DNA of 64,000 nt from Ditylenchus dipsaci (GCA_004194705.1 SADC01001298.1:372001-436000), one strand, 5' to 3'. Counted from the first letter of the stretch, positions 23,918 to 36,493 are shown. Notes: generated by a model not told the origin, from the sequence alone. Program-made: numbers and translations.

Positions 23918-24640
23918 TAGTCTAGTACCCCTTTTTGTGCGGGTAGCTGGAGTAGGGAGAAGAGAAATCTAGATATTTTACAAGTTTTTGAACGTCTCCA
24001 TTCATTGACTGCGGTTCTTCGTTCAAACAATTTTCATCATTTTGAAAAATTCAGTAATTGTTTCAAATTTTCATTTATTTTTTCTAAGCTTGAGCCTCGT
24101 ATATCAATAAGGATTTTTATTGTAATGTAAAGACCTAAGTCTAAACAGTAACTTTTTTTCCCTAAAGAAACGAGACTTTCGGAATACATTTCTTTTTGAA
24201 AATCCAAGTTTGATGTAATTTTGAAAGCCTAAGCCTTTCGAAATAGCCAAGCCTAGGTGATTTTTGAAAGCGAAAAAAGAGTCTAAAATAATTTTCAGAA
24301 TACGCAATCCTAAAAAGATTTCCAGAAAACAGAAGCCTAATATAATTTTGAAAGACAAAAGTCTAAAGTATTTTTTAAAGCCGAAGTCTGGAAAGGTATG
24401 TAAAACACAAATTTTTGTCTATTTAAGCAATTATACAAATATATATTTTTAACAATGAAACAAATATTCAGACTAGCTACCCCAGACTTAAGGTCTCTAA
24501 GTTCAGAACAGTTATGGAAAAAAGTAGCTTGAGTAAAATTCTAGCCTTTTATCATAACCGCCGTATTACAATGCTATATTAGAAAGCCAGTCCATGCACC
24601 GGAATACGTTAACTGATCAAGGGGTCATATAAATATCTAT
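23918..24640 (+). repeat. Dispersed repeat R1, copy 1
   Basis: It shares its start (CTAGTACCCC-TTTTT--GGGTAGCT) and especially 24,420-24,640 (CTATTTAAGCAATTATAC ... TCCATGCACCGGAATACG) with 49,310-49,900 in the same orientation, at roughly 90 percent identity over the last 220 bases by eye. The middle is a degenerate tandem array built on AAGCCTAA-ATTTTTGAAAG, with units of about 38-40 bases. 24,641-25,227 has no recognised gene; 25,020-25,160 resembles the right half of the hAT MITE at 62.4 kb. Confidence 0.65.
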
Positions 24641-25227
24641 TATTTTTTTTATTTTTTATTTTTTTTGTTAATATCTTAATAATATAAATTATTCATAACC
24701 AAAAGGAAGAATCCGGTAGTCTGAGCGATAACCTTTTCTATTACAAGGAGAATACTTTTTAGACTGCTTCTTAGATATTACTATGGATTTCTTATCTGTA
24801 AGGATCCTGTTATATTCCGATATTATAGGAGAGTCTTGCCCTAGTACTTGCTTTTGAAAGATTCATACGTAAAATGGAAATGTTTGAATCAGTTTATTCT
24901 CGTACTTGGTCGGAGATCTTGAATCTTTAAGTACCTATTGTTTTGGTCTTTGCAAAGTCCCAATTGTATAGTTTGATATTCTCGAGTCATCATCCTTTGA
25001 TATACAAACTTGGTCCCTGTACTACTATTTTATCCAGTGCTTGTTGCCATTTTGCAGCGAAAAAAAAGATTTTGACTAAATTTTCAAAAATAAAAAAAGA
25101 TTTGGGTGCCAAAAAAAGGACAGTTTTTTTAAAAAGGACGATTCGAAGCCCTGCTTGAAGGGTATCCTAAATAACCTAAAAAGATACGTATAACCTAGAA
25201 AGATCAAAGTCACTTTATAAAATAGTA

Positions 25228-25345
25228 TTCTACCTCGTTTTGGTCACTGGAGTTGGGCAAAAAGAGTTTCAAATACATTTTATGATCATGAGTCTTGGTC
25301 GGAGTCATGTCTAAGGTAAGTGAGTGCGCGCATCTCTAACTCTCA
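25228..25345 (+). repeat. Repeat module R2, copy 2
   Basis: It runs from TTTTGGTCACTGGAG to GTGAGTGCGCGCATCTC and matches 284-388 in the same orientation. An inverted relative (CACTCACTTAGTTCAGACATGA...) is at 29,060-29,130. The pair at 25.2 and 29.1 kb brackets the three-exon gene at 27.0-28.9 kb. Confidence 0.6.
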
Positions 25346-25369
25346 GGCCCCTGCTGACTATGGGTCATA

Positions 25370-26510
25370 AAAACCCCCTCATAAATGTCCACCCCCCCCC
25401 CACAATAAATAACCCGGGTTAGTTAGGGGGAGGGTGACTTACGGAGGCTTATTTGAGGGGGCTATTAATGGGCTATTTATCGCAGTCTAACTATCAATAA
25501 ATGTAAGTTCGAATTAAGGTAGTGGATATTTATAATTTTTTAATAAAGTTCCACACATGATTTTTTTCGCAGGAAAGTTCAAATTTGGGTAGTGAATGTA
25601 TAGTTTCAGTGTATTCATGTAGACTATCTAAATAGTGCTACAAATGAGTTCTTAGTTTAATTCGGTCAAAATTTTCATGTTATAGAGTGGTGCGTAGAAG
25701 TCCATATAGAAGTATTAAGGAAAGTATGCCCAAATTTTCAAATTGGCAAAAATTGAAAATAGGTTGTGGCGTTCTGTTTTTCGAAATTTTCATACATTTT
25801 TAAAAGTTTTTTTATTTTTTCTGACAAAATATGGGTTTCCGTGCGCAATTTCGGCCATTCAAACGATTACAGTGTGTCAAACTGGTGACAATCGGTAAAA
25901 AAGGTTTTCGTGGCCATACCCTAAATTTCAAATATATAAGAATTAGGCAAATGAAGAAAAAGAAAATGTAAATCTTCTTTATTGTTTTATGGAATATTTG
26001 TTGTAGTATTGCAGCAAGTTTGGGCTTAAAAAAAAGCTGAGATTCTGCGCAACAAACTAAGAAGTAAAATTGATGTTGCTACACGGAATTTCGGAGTTTT
26101 GACACACAAAATAACATAGGTTGAATTTCCCCCTTTTTACAGCTTTTAGTTCTCGTTGTGATTTTTTTAAATTTTCGCTTATTTAAAAATTAAACCCAAC
26201 AACTTTGTAGAGCGATCTTTGGGCACAAAAATCAGTAAAAACTTCGGTCAGCCCGGAATTTCGAATTTTGTTACGAACCAGTCTCGTTCGGAACTGTATC
26301 GGATAGCCCAAAGCTCGCTCTACAAAGTTGTTGGATAAAATTTTGAAATAAGCGAAAATTAAAAAAAATCACGATGAAAACTAAAATCTGTAAAAAGAGG
26401 GAAACTAACTAATTCGGGTTATTTATAGGGGGGTTATTTATGGGGGGGGGGGGGGGGGGGGGGTGGGGTGATGGATTATTTATGGGTTCCGAAGAAAACG
26501 TAGGGGCTTT
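25370..26510. repeat. Repeat element with GGGGTTATTTAT words, inner foldback and a 22-base G run
   Basis: The left end has CCCCCTCATAAAT and CAATAAATAACCCGG; the right end has GGGTTATTTATAGGGGGGTT. Each is built on the word TTATTTATGGGG. An inner inverted repeat spans 26,131-26,402 (arms CTTTTTACAG-TTTTAGTTCTCG and complement; CAACTTTGTAGAGCGA and complement). A perfect run of 22 G lies at 26,442-26,463. Confidence 0.6.
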
Positions 26511-26904
26511 GATCTTTTAGGCTTTAAAACTGACCTCACAAGTGTTTGCAGTCAAGTGGTGACTTATTGGAAATAATAAAGCTATCTTTAATATGCGATT
26601 TGAAAGAAAAGATGCAAAACAACAAAATGGTATTAAAAGAAAATTGATATGATACCAACATTTATTAAAGATAAGCCTTTAAAATCCATCGGTAGCTAAT
26701 TTTCCACCCGTTAATTCAGAAAGAAAGAAATCATTAAAGGAAAAAACCCGGAAGCTGCATAGGCGCCCATCTATCTGCAATGTATTATATTGTCTCTTCA
26801 TGAATTTTCAATGCACAATCTAGGATGTTTCAATATGGGCAAACCTAGTTCTGTTACTTTTTACTAACGAGTGTCAAGTTGTCAAAGCTTCGGAAAAGAT
26901 ATCA

Positions 26905-27017
26905 AACGAGCGGTCTAGGGGTCGATCGAAAAATAACTCCCGGGTCTCTAATAACACCTGGGTCCAGGGGTAAATCGAAAAATAACTCGCTCGTGAGTTA
27001 TTAGAGGAAATACCGTA
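26905..27017. mobile_element. CCGTATTTCC-family MITE, copy B, right part
   Basis: It ends AGTTATTAGAGGAAATACCGTA. Inside it carries the family's GATCGAAAAATAACTC spacer twice, plus words around AACTCGC / ACTCCCGGGT. The left end is not clear. Confidence 0.5.
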
Positions 27018-27030
27018 AATATTTTTAATC

Positions 27031-28862
27031 ATGTATAGTTTAGATCAAAATCCTCGCAAATTCAATATTCTTGAATTAATACATAGAGGGATTTTGACCG
27101 CACACATGTATGCCGACGAAAAGATGGTTATGCGGCCAAAACTTGTGAGAGGATTTTGGATGCATAACTCTATTTACCTTGAGGCAGGAAAAAATAGTGT
27201 TCAATTGATTAAGGATTACGCACTCATTCTGCATTTGGCAAATGACGATGTTGGTACATTTTTCTAATTAATAACTGGTGGTTTTCAGACTGATTCTTAA
27301 TTTTAAAATTTATTTTTTCTAAAGTTTTCAAACACATGGTTTTCGAGCCCTTGATCTTTTTTCAATGATAAATTAAGATTACCAGTATTGTTACAGATAA
27401 GTCAGCATTTGGCTTCAAATACTTGTGGGATCATTTTGAGAATTTTAATCCCTAGTCATAAGTTCAGTTCAGAGCTTAGCGCTTAAAGCACCATGCTAAG
27501 TTTTTAAGACTGCCAGAAGTGCCTCTTAAATCTCAAAAAGACTGTTCGTCTTCTGAAAAACTTCGAAGGACTCACCGTCACGCCTTGTCAAATTTCAAAA
27601 ATCGCGAACAGGGTGATTATATGCTCACAATGGTCTAGTGGTCCCCGCCAATTCAAATTTTTTTCAATAATTGATATTCTGTACGAGTTTTGAAATTGAA
27701 TTGGCGGGGGGATAGAGGCAGAAAAGAAAAGTGTGGCGGAAAAAAACAGCAGAATTTTAAAAGAGCTTTTATGTATGTTTGCTGTGCACATCCGAATTTC
27801 CGAGACAGAATCAGATGTACATGGCAGACATTTATAAAGGCTTTTTTGTAATTCCACTGTTTATCCTGCCACCGTTTTTCCGCCGTTGAATTTCCCTTCG
27901 CTGTTTTTCCCGCAGCCGAATCATCTACCACCTTTAAAACAGACGACACAAATATTCGAAATTTGCAAGCTTAAGCTTTTGCTATTTGTTGACAGTCACT
28001 CACACGATATTTTCGCAAAAGCATAGTTTCTGCATTGATTAAGTCTTTTCTAATAAATATACTTCTTCGGTGAATCTTGTAAATTTTGTAAACTTTTTGA
28101 GGTTAAGTAATATTTAATACAAATATTTACAGAAGGTAAACAATGAGGAATATATTGTTCCCTTACTCTCAAAACTTGATGTGGATGCGATAAGTATGAG
28201 TGCTAAGAAATTTCTAAGCAGGATAAATGCCCAAAAAGTACTATTTCAATTTAACATTAAATACCGTATATGCTCTATTAGAAGGGCACGCAAGGATCTA
28301 TATCTCAGCCCAGAAAAACAAATGTTGCAAATGTTTTCATTGCGTGTTCTAAATTAGCACCAGTGCGCCTGATTCCCCTACAGTCAAAGCTGGAATGAAC
28401 ATACACCCTGGTAGCTGAGTCCTAAAATCGAGCTTCGACTGTGATCACATTTTGGTTGAGCACCCAAAAATTTCAAAATGTACCCAACTTTTTCACGAAT
28501 TTTTTAGGGTTGAAAAATAGACAGGGTGTGCCCGTTTATTCAACATAGCATATGCGGTATATTAACGGATCACAAAATAATATTTTTCATAGGTATTGGA
28601 CAAGCTGCCTATTAATCAAACCTATTTTAATGCTGTATATCGTTGCCACACTAATATATTTGTTTACTACAAGACATTTAATCAAGGTATTTGTTTGTCT
28701 TACAGCCTATGTGCCTTCCCGGAAGTAAATGCTCAGTGTACTATTGCTGAGAGCACATTCAGATCACAGCATATTGCCAATGGTCTTAACACAATTTACA
28801 CTAGGACTCATGCAGGCTTTAGAACAAAACATGGAGGATGTATTGATGAAGGTGTTTTATAG
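27031..28862 (+). CDS. Three-exon gene of unknown function
   Basis: Exons 27031-27249, 28133-28237 and 28593-28862 join in phase 0 and give about 198 residues ending at TAG. The start shown is the first ATG (MYSLDQNPRKFNILELIHRG); an acceptor just downstream (TATAG at 27,034-27,038) means earlier exons are possible. Exon 2 reads KVNNEEYIVPLLSKLDVDAI; exon 3 ends KHGGCIDEGVL. Composition is protein-like and non-repetitive, with five Cys in exon 3. The donors used (GTTGGT, GTACTA) are weak; the acceptors (TTTACAG, TTTCATAG) are better. Intron 2 (28,238-28,592) is almost wholly a CCGTATTTCC-family element. No family recognised; a transposon- or virus-derived gene is possible because repeat modules bracket it. 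Confidence 0.45.
28262..28559. mobile_element. CCGTATTTCC-family element, copy C (word GGGCAC), filling an intron
   Basis: The left end TACCGTATATGCTCTATTAG is mirrored by CATAGCATATGCGGTA at the right, and the word GGGCAC / GTGCCC is present at both ends. It occupies 298 of 355 intron bases, leaving 24 bases at the donor side and 33 at the acceptor side. Confidence 0.65.
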
Positions 28863-28984
28863 CTATTATTCTGATTATTTGTTAACAACTGTAGTTTATT
28901 GATGTTACTAGAACTTAGAAAAAATATAAATAAAAGCTAGTCATAGTATAATAAACAGTTGTCTATTTTCTTGGAGGGTTTTCA

Positions 28985-29150
28985 CCTGAGCCAGGCGTCT
29001 TCGGCTGCCTGGCTGAATTTTTGGATGGCTGAGCGTCTGGCTCGGCCTGGAAGTAAGTAAGCACTCACTTAGTTCAGACATGATTCCGAGAAGTACTCTT
29101 GATCATAAAATTCATATAGAGTTTCCTTTTTCCAAAGCCCAGGTGAAAAA
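28985..29150 (-). repeat. Repeat module R2, inverted copy, with hairpin AGCCAGGC / GCCTGGCT
   Basis: It contains the hairpin AGCCAGGC-loop-GCCTGGCT, then GAATTTTTGGATG and the inverted module that ends in the complement of TGATCATGAGTC. The same GAATTTTTGGATG string follows the hairpin region near 61,290. Sequence from 29,151 to 31,411 holds no recognised gene apart from the SINE at 30.8 kb, an (AC)n run at about 29,819 and a repeated GATGCATGGCTGATGGGTTT at 29,361 and 29,581. Confidence 0.55.
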
Positions 29151-30779
29151 CATGGTGAAGCAGTCAAAAAAAGTAGCGCATGTATATTTCCTTTCCCTCC
29201 AACATAGCCCTTAATCCTTTTTAAAATTACTTTTCTGGCATTTTTATGATTATTACTTTAAAATTATTACTAAAAAATAATTTTTGACCACTTCCAAAAA
29301 AAGTTTGGCCCACACCAACTTTTAAGCACATAATACTTGCACATAATACATGATACTCAGATGCATGGCTGATGGGTTTAGAATTACGTGGTGAAGTATC
29401 ATGTGCTCAAAAGTTGCTGTGGGTCAAAAACTGCTCAAAAGAAGGCTATAATTGCAATTGTCAATTTCGGTAAGAATGTCTGGTTTTCTGATCTCAACTG
29501 GCATATATTTATTGTGCTTGTTAAGCTCTGCTAGTTTTCCTCCAGATAAAATCCCCATTTTAGTTGAAGCTGTAAAGCTGAGATGCATGGCTGATGGGTT
29601 TAGTATTATGTGGTTATGTTTTGTGCCGACTTCTAATTGGGTGTTTCGAGTTAAGTAGAATGTTATACTTCTGTTTTTGATTTCCTAGATCTCAATGCTG
29701 TTCAGCAACCCTTTTTTCACGCAATCCGGTTCCTTCAGCACATCGTGGAAAACGATTCATGAGATGGTGTGTCAGAGGCCAGTGTAGACCTCTTTAGATT
29801 AGCAACTGTAGTTCCAACACACACACACATTTCATTTGCGCACTTTTGAGGAAGTGTTGTGGCTTTGCTGTTTAGAAGCTGTTATTTTCGGTAATACACC
29901 CAGTTAGAGCTTCAGTAGATTCCTGCCACTTAAGCTGTGGCTGGTTGTGGTTTCTTGGCGAAAGCTGAGAGCACGCAATCTTGGTCTGAGTCCGTCGATC
30001 GGCTACTCTTAGTAGGTACCAAAATTGTTGAGGCCACCACTGGTGGCGTCTGTGCTTCCAATCAACTAGATTTGGCTGTTTTGAGTGTGCCACGATGACT
30101 GGTAGATGTACCGTATGAAAAAATCATTGATCTAATTATATTTAACTGCTCAAAAGTGCTATAATTGCAATTGTCAATTACGATCAGGGTGTCTGGTGCC
30201 TGACCAACAAAGCAAAAAAGAATTAGTTCATTAGTTGCCACGGCGTGTCAAATCGGTCAAAACACCAAATCGACATTTTTCTAGTCAAGACAAAAAATTT
30301 GAACACGATTAAATTTGTAGTAACTTTCTCATATTTTCAACTTTGTATTCTTATTTGTAACTCATGCTTATATGTGTCCTATATGAGCTATTTTTAAATC
30401 AGTGGATTGCCCAGGAATCGCTCTATCGATTGGTGAAAAAATTTACCTAATTTTATCAGAATTCAAAGATTTTGAACAAATAGAAGTTTGAATTGGCGGT
30501 TGGCAGAGTCAGCTCGCCAACTTTAAATAGCTCGTTCTCAGTGATTTCTCCCGGAAAAAATAATCTGTCCTACAGTTTTGTAGTATTTTTCACCAGCTTT
30601 CTGCTGGTATCTTTGGTTTTTTCATATGAACACTTTATGCGGAGATCGAACAAGTTTTAGTAAATTTACACTTTTTAGGTATAATTAATGGACAACGATC
30701 AGAAAAAATCTCCAACTCAGTCCTGATTATTCTTAAACCTTGTGCTGATGGTCTTGTTGGATAGCCAGAGACCAAAGAT

Positions 30780-30910
30780 CATTTTGACACCAAACTTGTA
30801 AATAAAACATGAAAAATGGGGTAAAAATAGGGTATGCACCAAGCGGATTTGAACCTATGACCTAGACAATGCGTATATAAAGTACGTCCTCCCTTTAAAT
30901 AGGGGAATTG
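30780..30910 (-). repeat. tRNA-derived SINE, minus strand
   Basis: On the minus strand, TATACGCATTGTCTAGGTCA is followed by the B-box-like AGGTTCAAATCCGC and then TGGTGCATACCC. The same arrangement occurs on the plus strand at 40,460-40,515, which defines a family. Confidence 0.55.
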
Positions 30911-31411
30911 AATTTGAAACAGACTTTTTAGACGAGAAGTATCTATAGAAATTTAAAAAAAACAGTATATGAATATTTAGTGCATAAAATTGAACATATT
31001 TTTGTCAATGGTATTTAAAATGAGAAACTATTTTGAATTTTCATTAAAACAGAACGCCAAGCCCGATTTGGTCATTTGACGTGTTTGACACGCCGTGTTG
31101 CCTCAGCTGATCTTCCAACGGCTGTGGTACACAAAGTTTAACCAAATCAACAACTCATGTGAAAAAACAAAATCCCAAAATTTCATATTTTTCTATCGCT
31201 CTCTAAAGTTGGCCTACTTTTTATAACCTCTTTTATAACCATTTATTACCCGAGATGGCCACTTTGCTGCCAAAACAGGCACACTCCGCATTGCAAAGGA
31301 TTAGGGTGATTGTAGATGTAACTAACATATATTATGATATAAGAGTACACGTACTACAACTTCGAAATCCCTTGCAATGTGGAGTGTGCAGGTGTTGCCA
31401 ATCCTTGCCAA

Positions 31412-31966
31412 CCTTTAATACGGGAAAGGCTGTGTACACCAAACTATGCGTTTTGTGCAAAATTTTAGGCTGAGCACGATGGCTGAAAATAAACCGGAAA
31501 TAGGATGGAATCGAACGGGTGAAACAGCATTTGAAAATACGTGATTTCGGTCAAAAATGAGTGGTGCTTCCTAAAATTTATTTACCACCTGAGCGTGTAG
31601 TATCAGAGCTATCTATTGCACATGAATTTGTAGCAGAGTGCATATAATTTCACAAAAAATTTTCGATTTTCCTTCCATAAGCCAGTTTTCGAAAATCCTT
31701 GCACTCGACACATATTTGAGTGTTTGTTGTCTCGAGTGCAAGGATTTTCGAAAACTGGCTTGTGGAAGAAAAATCGAAAATTTTCTGTGAAATTATAATC
31801 ACCTTGCTACAAATTTATGTGCAATAGATAGCTCTGATCACGGCCTGCATTATAATATTTCGTTCGATTTCCTCCTGCTTCCGATTTTTTTCCAGACATC
31901 GTGCTCAGACTGAAATTTTGCACAAATGCTCAGTTTGATACACACAGTCTTTCCCGTAATAAAAGG
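31412..31966. repeat. Foldback element, about 555 bases
   Basis: Arms start ACCTTTAATACGGGAAAG and end in the inverted CTTTCCCGTAATAAAAGG. The centre pairs GCCAGTTTTCGAAAATCCTT with its complement around a short loop at about 31,712-31,735. Just upstream, 31,276-31,391 is a smaller hairpin (GCACACTCCGCATTGCAAAGG and complement). Confidence 0.7.
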
Positions 31967-32065
31967 GTGAGCTTTAAAAGATCTAGACTAGATCTACTTT
32001 ACCAGAGTGACAGTTAAGTAAGCAACAGTTTTTCATCCCTTGACCTAACTAATGTTTACTATAGT

Positions 32066-32497
32066 CTATTTAGCATTGTTTACATCGGAATAGCTTGGAA
32101 TAACAAAAAATAGTGAACAAGTAACTTTTATTATAAAAAGAACAATAACACATTTGCATAACATGACAAGAAAACTTAGATTTGCTAAAAACACGTAAAA
32201 AAAACTATTGTTGGAAGTACATGATTTCAAACTGCTCTTTTTTGGGACTGTCAATCTTAATATAATCTTTGAAATGCCAAGAAGCATTTGTCGAATTTTT
32301 AATATTGTAGCTGGAAAAAGCATAAGTATGCAAAAAGAAAGAAAATACATATCCTGTTCTGCATCATAATTAACAGCATAAGGATAATACATTGAGTAGA
32401 TTAACCTTTTTACCAAAAAGCGAATCTCTTTGTATGAAAAGGCAGTTAACTTTATCAAAATATGAGGCGCGGAAACAGGCATGTTAATGGAAAACAC
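32066..32497 (-). CDS. Possible 143-aa ORF with hydrophobic C-terminal half
   Basis: An ATG-started frame with mixed composition begins MFSINMPVSAPHILIKLTAF. It has two or three hydrophobic stretches (FLSFCILMLFPATIL; FFYVFLANLSFLVML) that could be membrane segments. It lacks recognisable splice signals or a family. It is longer than most chance ORFs here, but in AT-rich DNA such lengths still occur. 31,967-35,086 otherwise holds repeats: GGGACGATTCRTCCC twice (32.58 and 32.75 kb), a GC hairpin at 33,660-33,695 (CCCTCTGCGC / GCGCAGAGGG) in repeat R2, and the right end of a CCGTATTTCC copy at about 34,765. Confidence 0.25.
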   Translation of the reverse strand: MFSINMPVSAPHILIKLTAFSYKEIRFLVKRLIYSMYYPYAVNYDAEQDMYFLSFCILMLFPATILKIRQMLLGISKIILRLTVPKKSSLKSCTSNNSFFYVFLANLSFLVMLCKCVIVLFIIKVTCSLFFVIPSYSDVNNAK

Positions 32498-35086
32498 TAT
32501 CGAATCGGTTTTTCTGAAAAGAAAAAGGTTACTGTTGCGTAAGTTGTTTGCAATTTACTCCTAGGACGGTCACATCGGGACGATTCATCCCTTTTTTGAG
32601 AGTGCTCGTTTGTTCAAATTGTCATCTGTCCGGTAGCTGATCTTCTAGATCTAGGAAGACCTGACCTTTCGCTTTAAAATGAGATATTATATGGTTAAAT
32701 CCGAAAAATCTTAAATTAAAAAATATTGTGATTGGTGCCTGCCTGGGCACGTTGGGACGATTCGTCCCATTTTATTTTAAAAGTGACTAATCAAATCTAC
32801 CCTTGTCAACTTTTAAATGTTATTATAGGCAACCGAAGGTACCATGAAGTTTTAGAGCCGTTTATCCCAAGGTGCCCAGAAGTGAAATTTTTGAGTGACC
32901 GTCCTTGGGACAATTGTCTTTGAATTTTACATTTCCACAATTCTGCTTTATGCTTTTTCGAATTAAGCATTTGTCAACTTCTAAATGTCAATATAAGTAA
33001 GCAAAGGCACCAACATGACCGCCAGTCTCTTTAGTTTTTTTTCTCTAGTTTTTTTAATCTTCAGTTTGAATATTACATAAGTAGTAAAAGCAATAAAAAT
33101 AAACTTTTAACTTATAATTTAAACTTATAATTTTTAGACAAAGAACATTTTTTAATAAAGGGACCACGTGCACCGCTAAAAAATTCGGTTAGATTGTTGG
33201 TGGCATGCCGGCATTTTTTAAAGCTCCTCTAAGAGGAGGCGGCTGGCGATGGTTTATTAGAGAATGTCAGTTTATTAGAAAAAATTCGGCGCTACTCGGT
33301 TTTACCATCCCCCTCCCAACCTCCCGCTCGGTTTCAAATCCCACCCCTAATGACTTTTAGGCTTAGCAATTAGGCTTAGCCCTTAGGCTTCGAAAAACGA
33401 GTAGCGTCGAAAATTCGGTTAGTTTAATTTTTGCAACTTTATGGGTAAAAAACTTGAAAACGTATACCCTACCTGTCATTTCATATTGAGAACTTCTATT
33501 AAACGATAATTGTCATGTGTATCTATCAAGTCTTTTATGGAGATTCGTTTATCATCCTCGGAATATCCTACAACGTCGATGTATTCTACGAAATCAGCCT
33601 TAAAATTTAGTTGGTTTCAGTCTCGTAGATTTGTCTGGTATTATTTAAAAGACCATGAAACTTGAACCCTCTGCGCCCCCTTCGGGTGCGCAGAGGGCTT
33701 AGTTGCTTGGTTGGTTGCGGTTGAGTTGCGCACACACACATGAGACACAAATCACTCGAAAATGACTCTGGATCTATAAAACATATGCATACCAGAGTTT
33801 CTTCATGCGGTAGGCCCATATAAGTAAAAGCCTCTTCAAAATCTAGGATTTTCACATAGATTTTGTTTAAAAAGGTTAAAATTCGCTCAAAAATACCCTA
33901 AAAAGACCATTTACCGCCAAGGGGTGGGTGGCAATTTTTTCGATAAAATTTAATTAATTTTATTGAGAAAGTGTTCAGAAATTATTCTCGTCCCTTTTGT
34001 GCAGAGAGAATGAGTTCAAGGGGTGATTTTGGGTCTCTTTTCAAAAATCCGAGTATGGGGAGGGGGTAACTAAATAAACCTCTTACCTCACATTTTCCTA
34101 GATTAACATCACATCTCTCATGCTTCAAGTTTTCAGATTGAGGCTAAAAAGCGTTTTTAACATGAAATCTTTTTTTCTCTTTTTTTTCCCCTCGACTTCG
34201 ACTAGTCCAAACAAAATATATATGAAAGTTTTTTTTGCATTCCTTTACACTGCAAAGCCCGAGAAGCATTTTTACGCAGTTGGACTCACAATTTTACGCT
34301 GAACACGGATTTCTAATGGTACTAAGCATTGCATGTTTTCATTCATAAAGTCTGTGTGAATCACCACTTATTTATTGGGTAGGGATTTTCAAAACATCCC
34401 ACTTCCTGTTGAGATAATATCTAACTTAATCCTTTACGTAAAAAACGAAAAAATCTCACGACTATTTTGACATTAATATAGCAATACTTTATTAAAAGTC
34501 GTGACAAATATGTAAAATAATAAGCTGGATTTTACCATGCGCAATTCGATACCTCTTGGACCCCCTACACCTATTTAACCCATTATTGAAGCGAAAGGAC
34601 CGTCACTATCGTTAAATTCTGAGTTCAAGTGCGTAAAAAGCTTCTCGGCTTTTGGAATATTCACTCAGATGAGCTCTGCAGATTCTGCTTTCTGATTTTG
34701 GATATTCACCCAAAAATTTTGAGATTGACATCAAATTTTGTACCAAAAATAAGCTCGCTGGTCGGATAATTAGAAAAATACGGTAATTGCCATGGCCGGT
34801 AAAACCATTAAGATATATTTTGTGAAAAGATATATCACTGACATTTTGTGTTATTTTTATGTCAATAAGAAATCACCTTTGTAAATACTTTCATGATATA
34901 GCTTGATCTAGTCATATTGTGAAAGCTTCTTTCAAAAGTCCTGTCTCGATCACCGCCAATAAAATACACCTGTAATATGTTTTGAGCAAATTTATTATAA
35001 AAAAGCTTTCTATTTTTTATCATTGTCCGTATTTCAATATAGTCAGAAAATTTGAGCCGGTCAGCTGGCCTAGAATTTTTAGAATA

Positions 35087-36493
35087 CAGTCCACTCTCGA
35101 TACAGTGACACCCCTTTTTCAAAAAGGGTTGTCATTAAATCGAGTTTTTACTTTTTTAACCTAAAATTAACTTTCTTTTCGAAAAACGATATGCAGAACC
35201 GGAATCCTTACGATATTTGCAACAAGACTGTCAGAACAGAATGAATAAAAAACTTCGAAAATCGGGTTAAAAAAGTGTTGGACCTAGGCGGGAACGAACT
35301 TGAGGGGGTACCATACTTACTTTACTTTTTCAAATGAAATTTTTTTGGTTCTTTTCTTTTATCCGGATGACCTGTATAAAATACTTATAGAGTTATAGAG
35401 GTCTTTTATAGAAATCATCCGGATAAAGGAAAAGAACCATTTTTTTTGAGTGAGCCCTTTTATTTTTTATTAAAGTCTGTTTCTTAGAGTAAAAAACGTA
35501 TTTGAAAAACACATTTTTCATTGAGCCAGGTAATTCTCAAAATTTTTGGACGGAACGGAATGTTTTTGGAACATAATATTTTTCCTAGGGTGAAAGGGCT
35601 CTGAATTTTACGTCGAATACTGTATATTTGTAAATTAAAGTGGAAAAAATTCTTACAAACACTTGAAAGAAAAAACACGGCAATTTTAGAAATTTTCAAC
35701 ATGTCGCTTTTCAAAAGCCCGCGTTTTCCAATGATACCTTCTTTTCCGAAAATTTGTGTTTTTGTGTAAAAATAGTAAGATAATTTGATAGAGTATTGCA
35801 AAAAATTGGGTATTTGAATCCCGTTCTTCTAGAGCCTGTTTTATGCCTACTTTGAGCTTTTGGAAAACCACTTTTTAAACTTAAATGGCAAAATTCTCAA
35901 AGTTTTGAATGTTTTCTGCCAAAACAATTATAGGCACAAGATTAAGCTCTATCTCACGCTTCTTACGAGCTATCACACTCTATAATTTCCAAAGTAAATG
36001 ACTTAAAACAATCCAAAATTTAAAAAAAGTCAATATTTTGAAAATTTCATAACGGATTTCTTTAATTTCCCACAACAAGTACAGTTTTTATATAGCAATT
36101 ACGCAATAACCTACCTGAAAGAACTTGTTCTACAAGATAGGAGTGAAAAAAATTTCGTCAAAACCGAGGTAACAAAGCGTGATCCAAAATTACAGAAAAC
36201 CGGTTTTAATTTTTTTAACTAACGTACTTACTTTAATTTTAAACAACCCCCCCCCCTCGTTCAAAATCGTGTTTGTGGCATTGCGTTTTTGACCCACTTT
36301 TTGAAGACTGCTTTTATGCAACTTACCACTCATTTTTCAGCCAGTGAGATGATTTACAAAATGAGGTATAACTTGCCTGAGAAAACTTTTCGAAAAATGG
36401 GTCAAAAACACAATGCCAAAAACACGATTTTGAATTAGGGGGGGGGTGCTTAGATTAGAGTAAATACGGTATCACTATATTGAGAGTTGACTG
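35087..36493. mobile_element. CAGTC-family element (word ATACAGTGACACC) with nested elements
   Basis: TA-CAGTCCACTCTCGATACAG at 35,087 pairs with the inverted CTATATTGAGAGTTGACTG-TA ending at 36,493. The word ATA-AGTGA-ACC lies inside both ends. Half of the shared core (GGAATCCTTACGATATTTGC, CTAGGCGGGAACGAACTT) is present at 35,197-35,310. Nested inside are the short foldback 35,346-35,438 and a CCGTATTTCC copy (about 36,222-36,476, word C9/G9). Confidence 0.6.
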
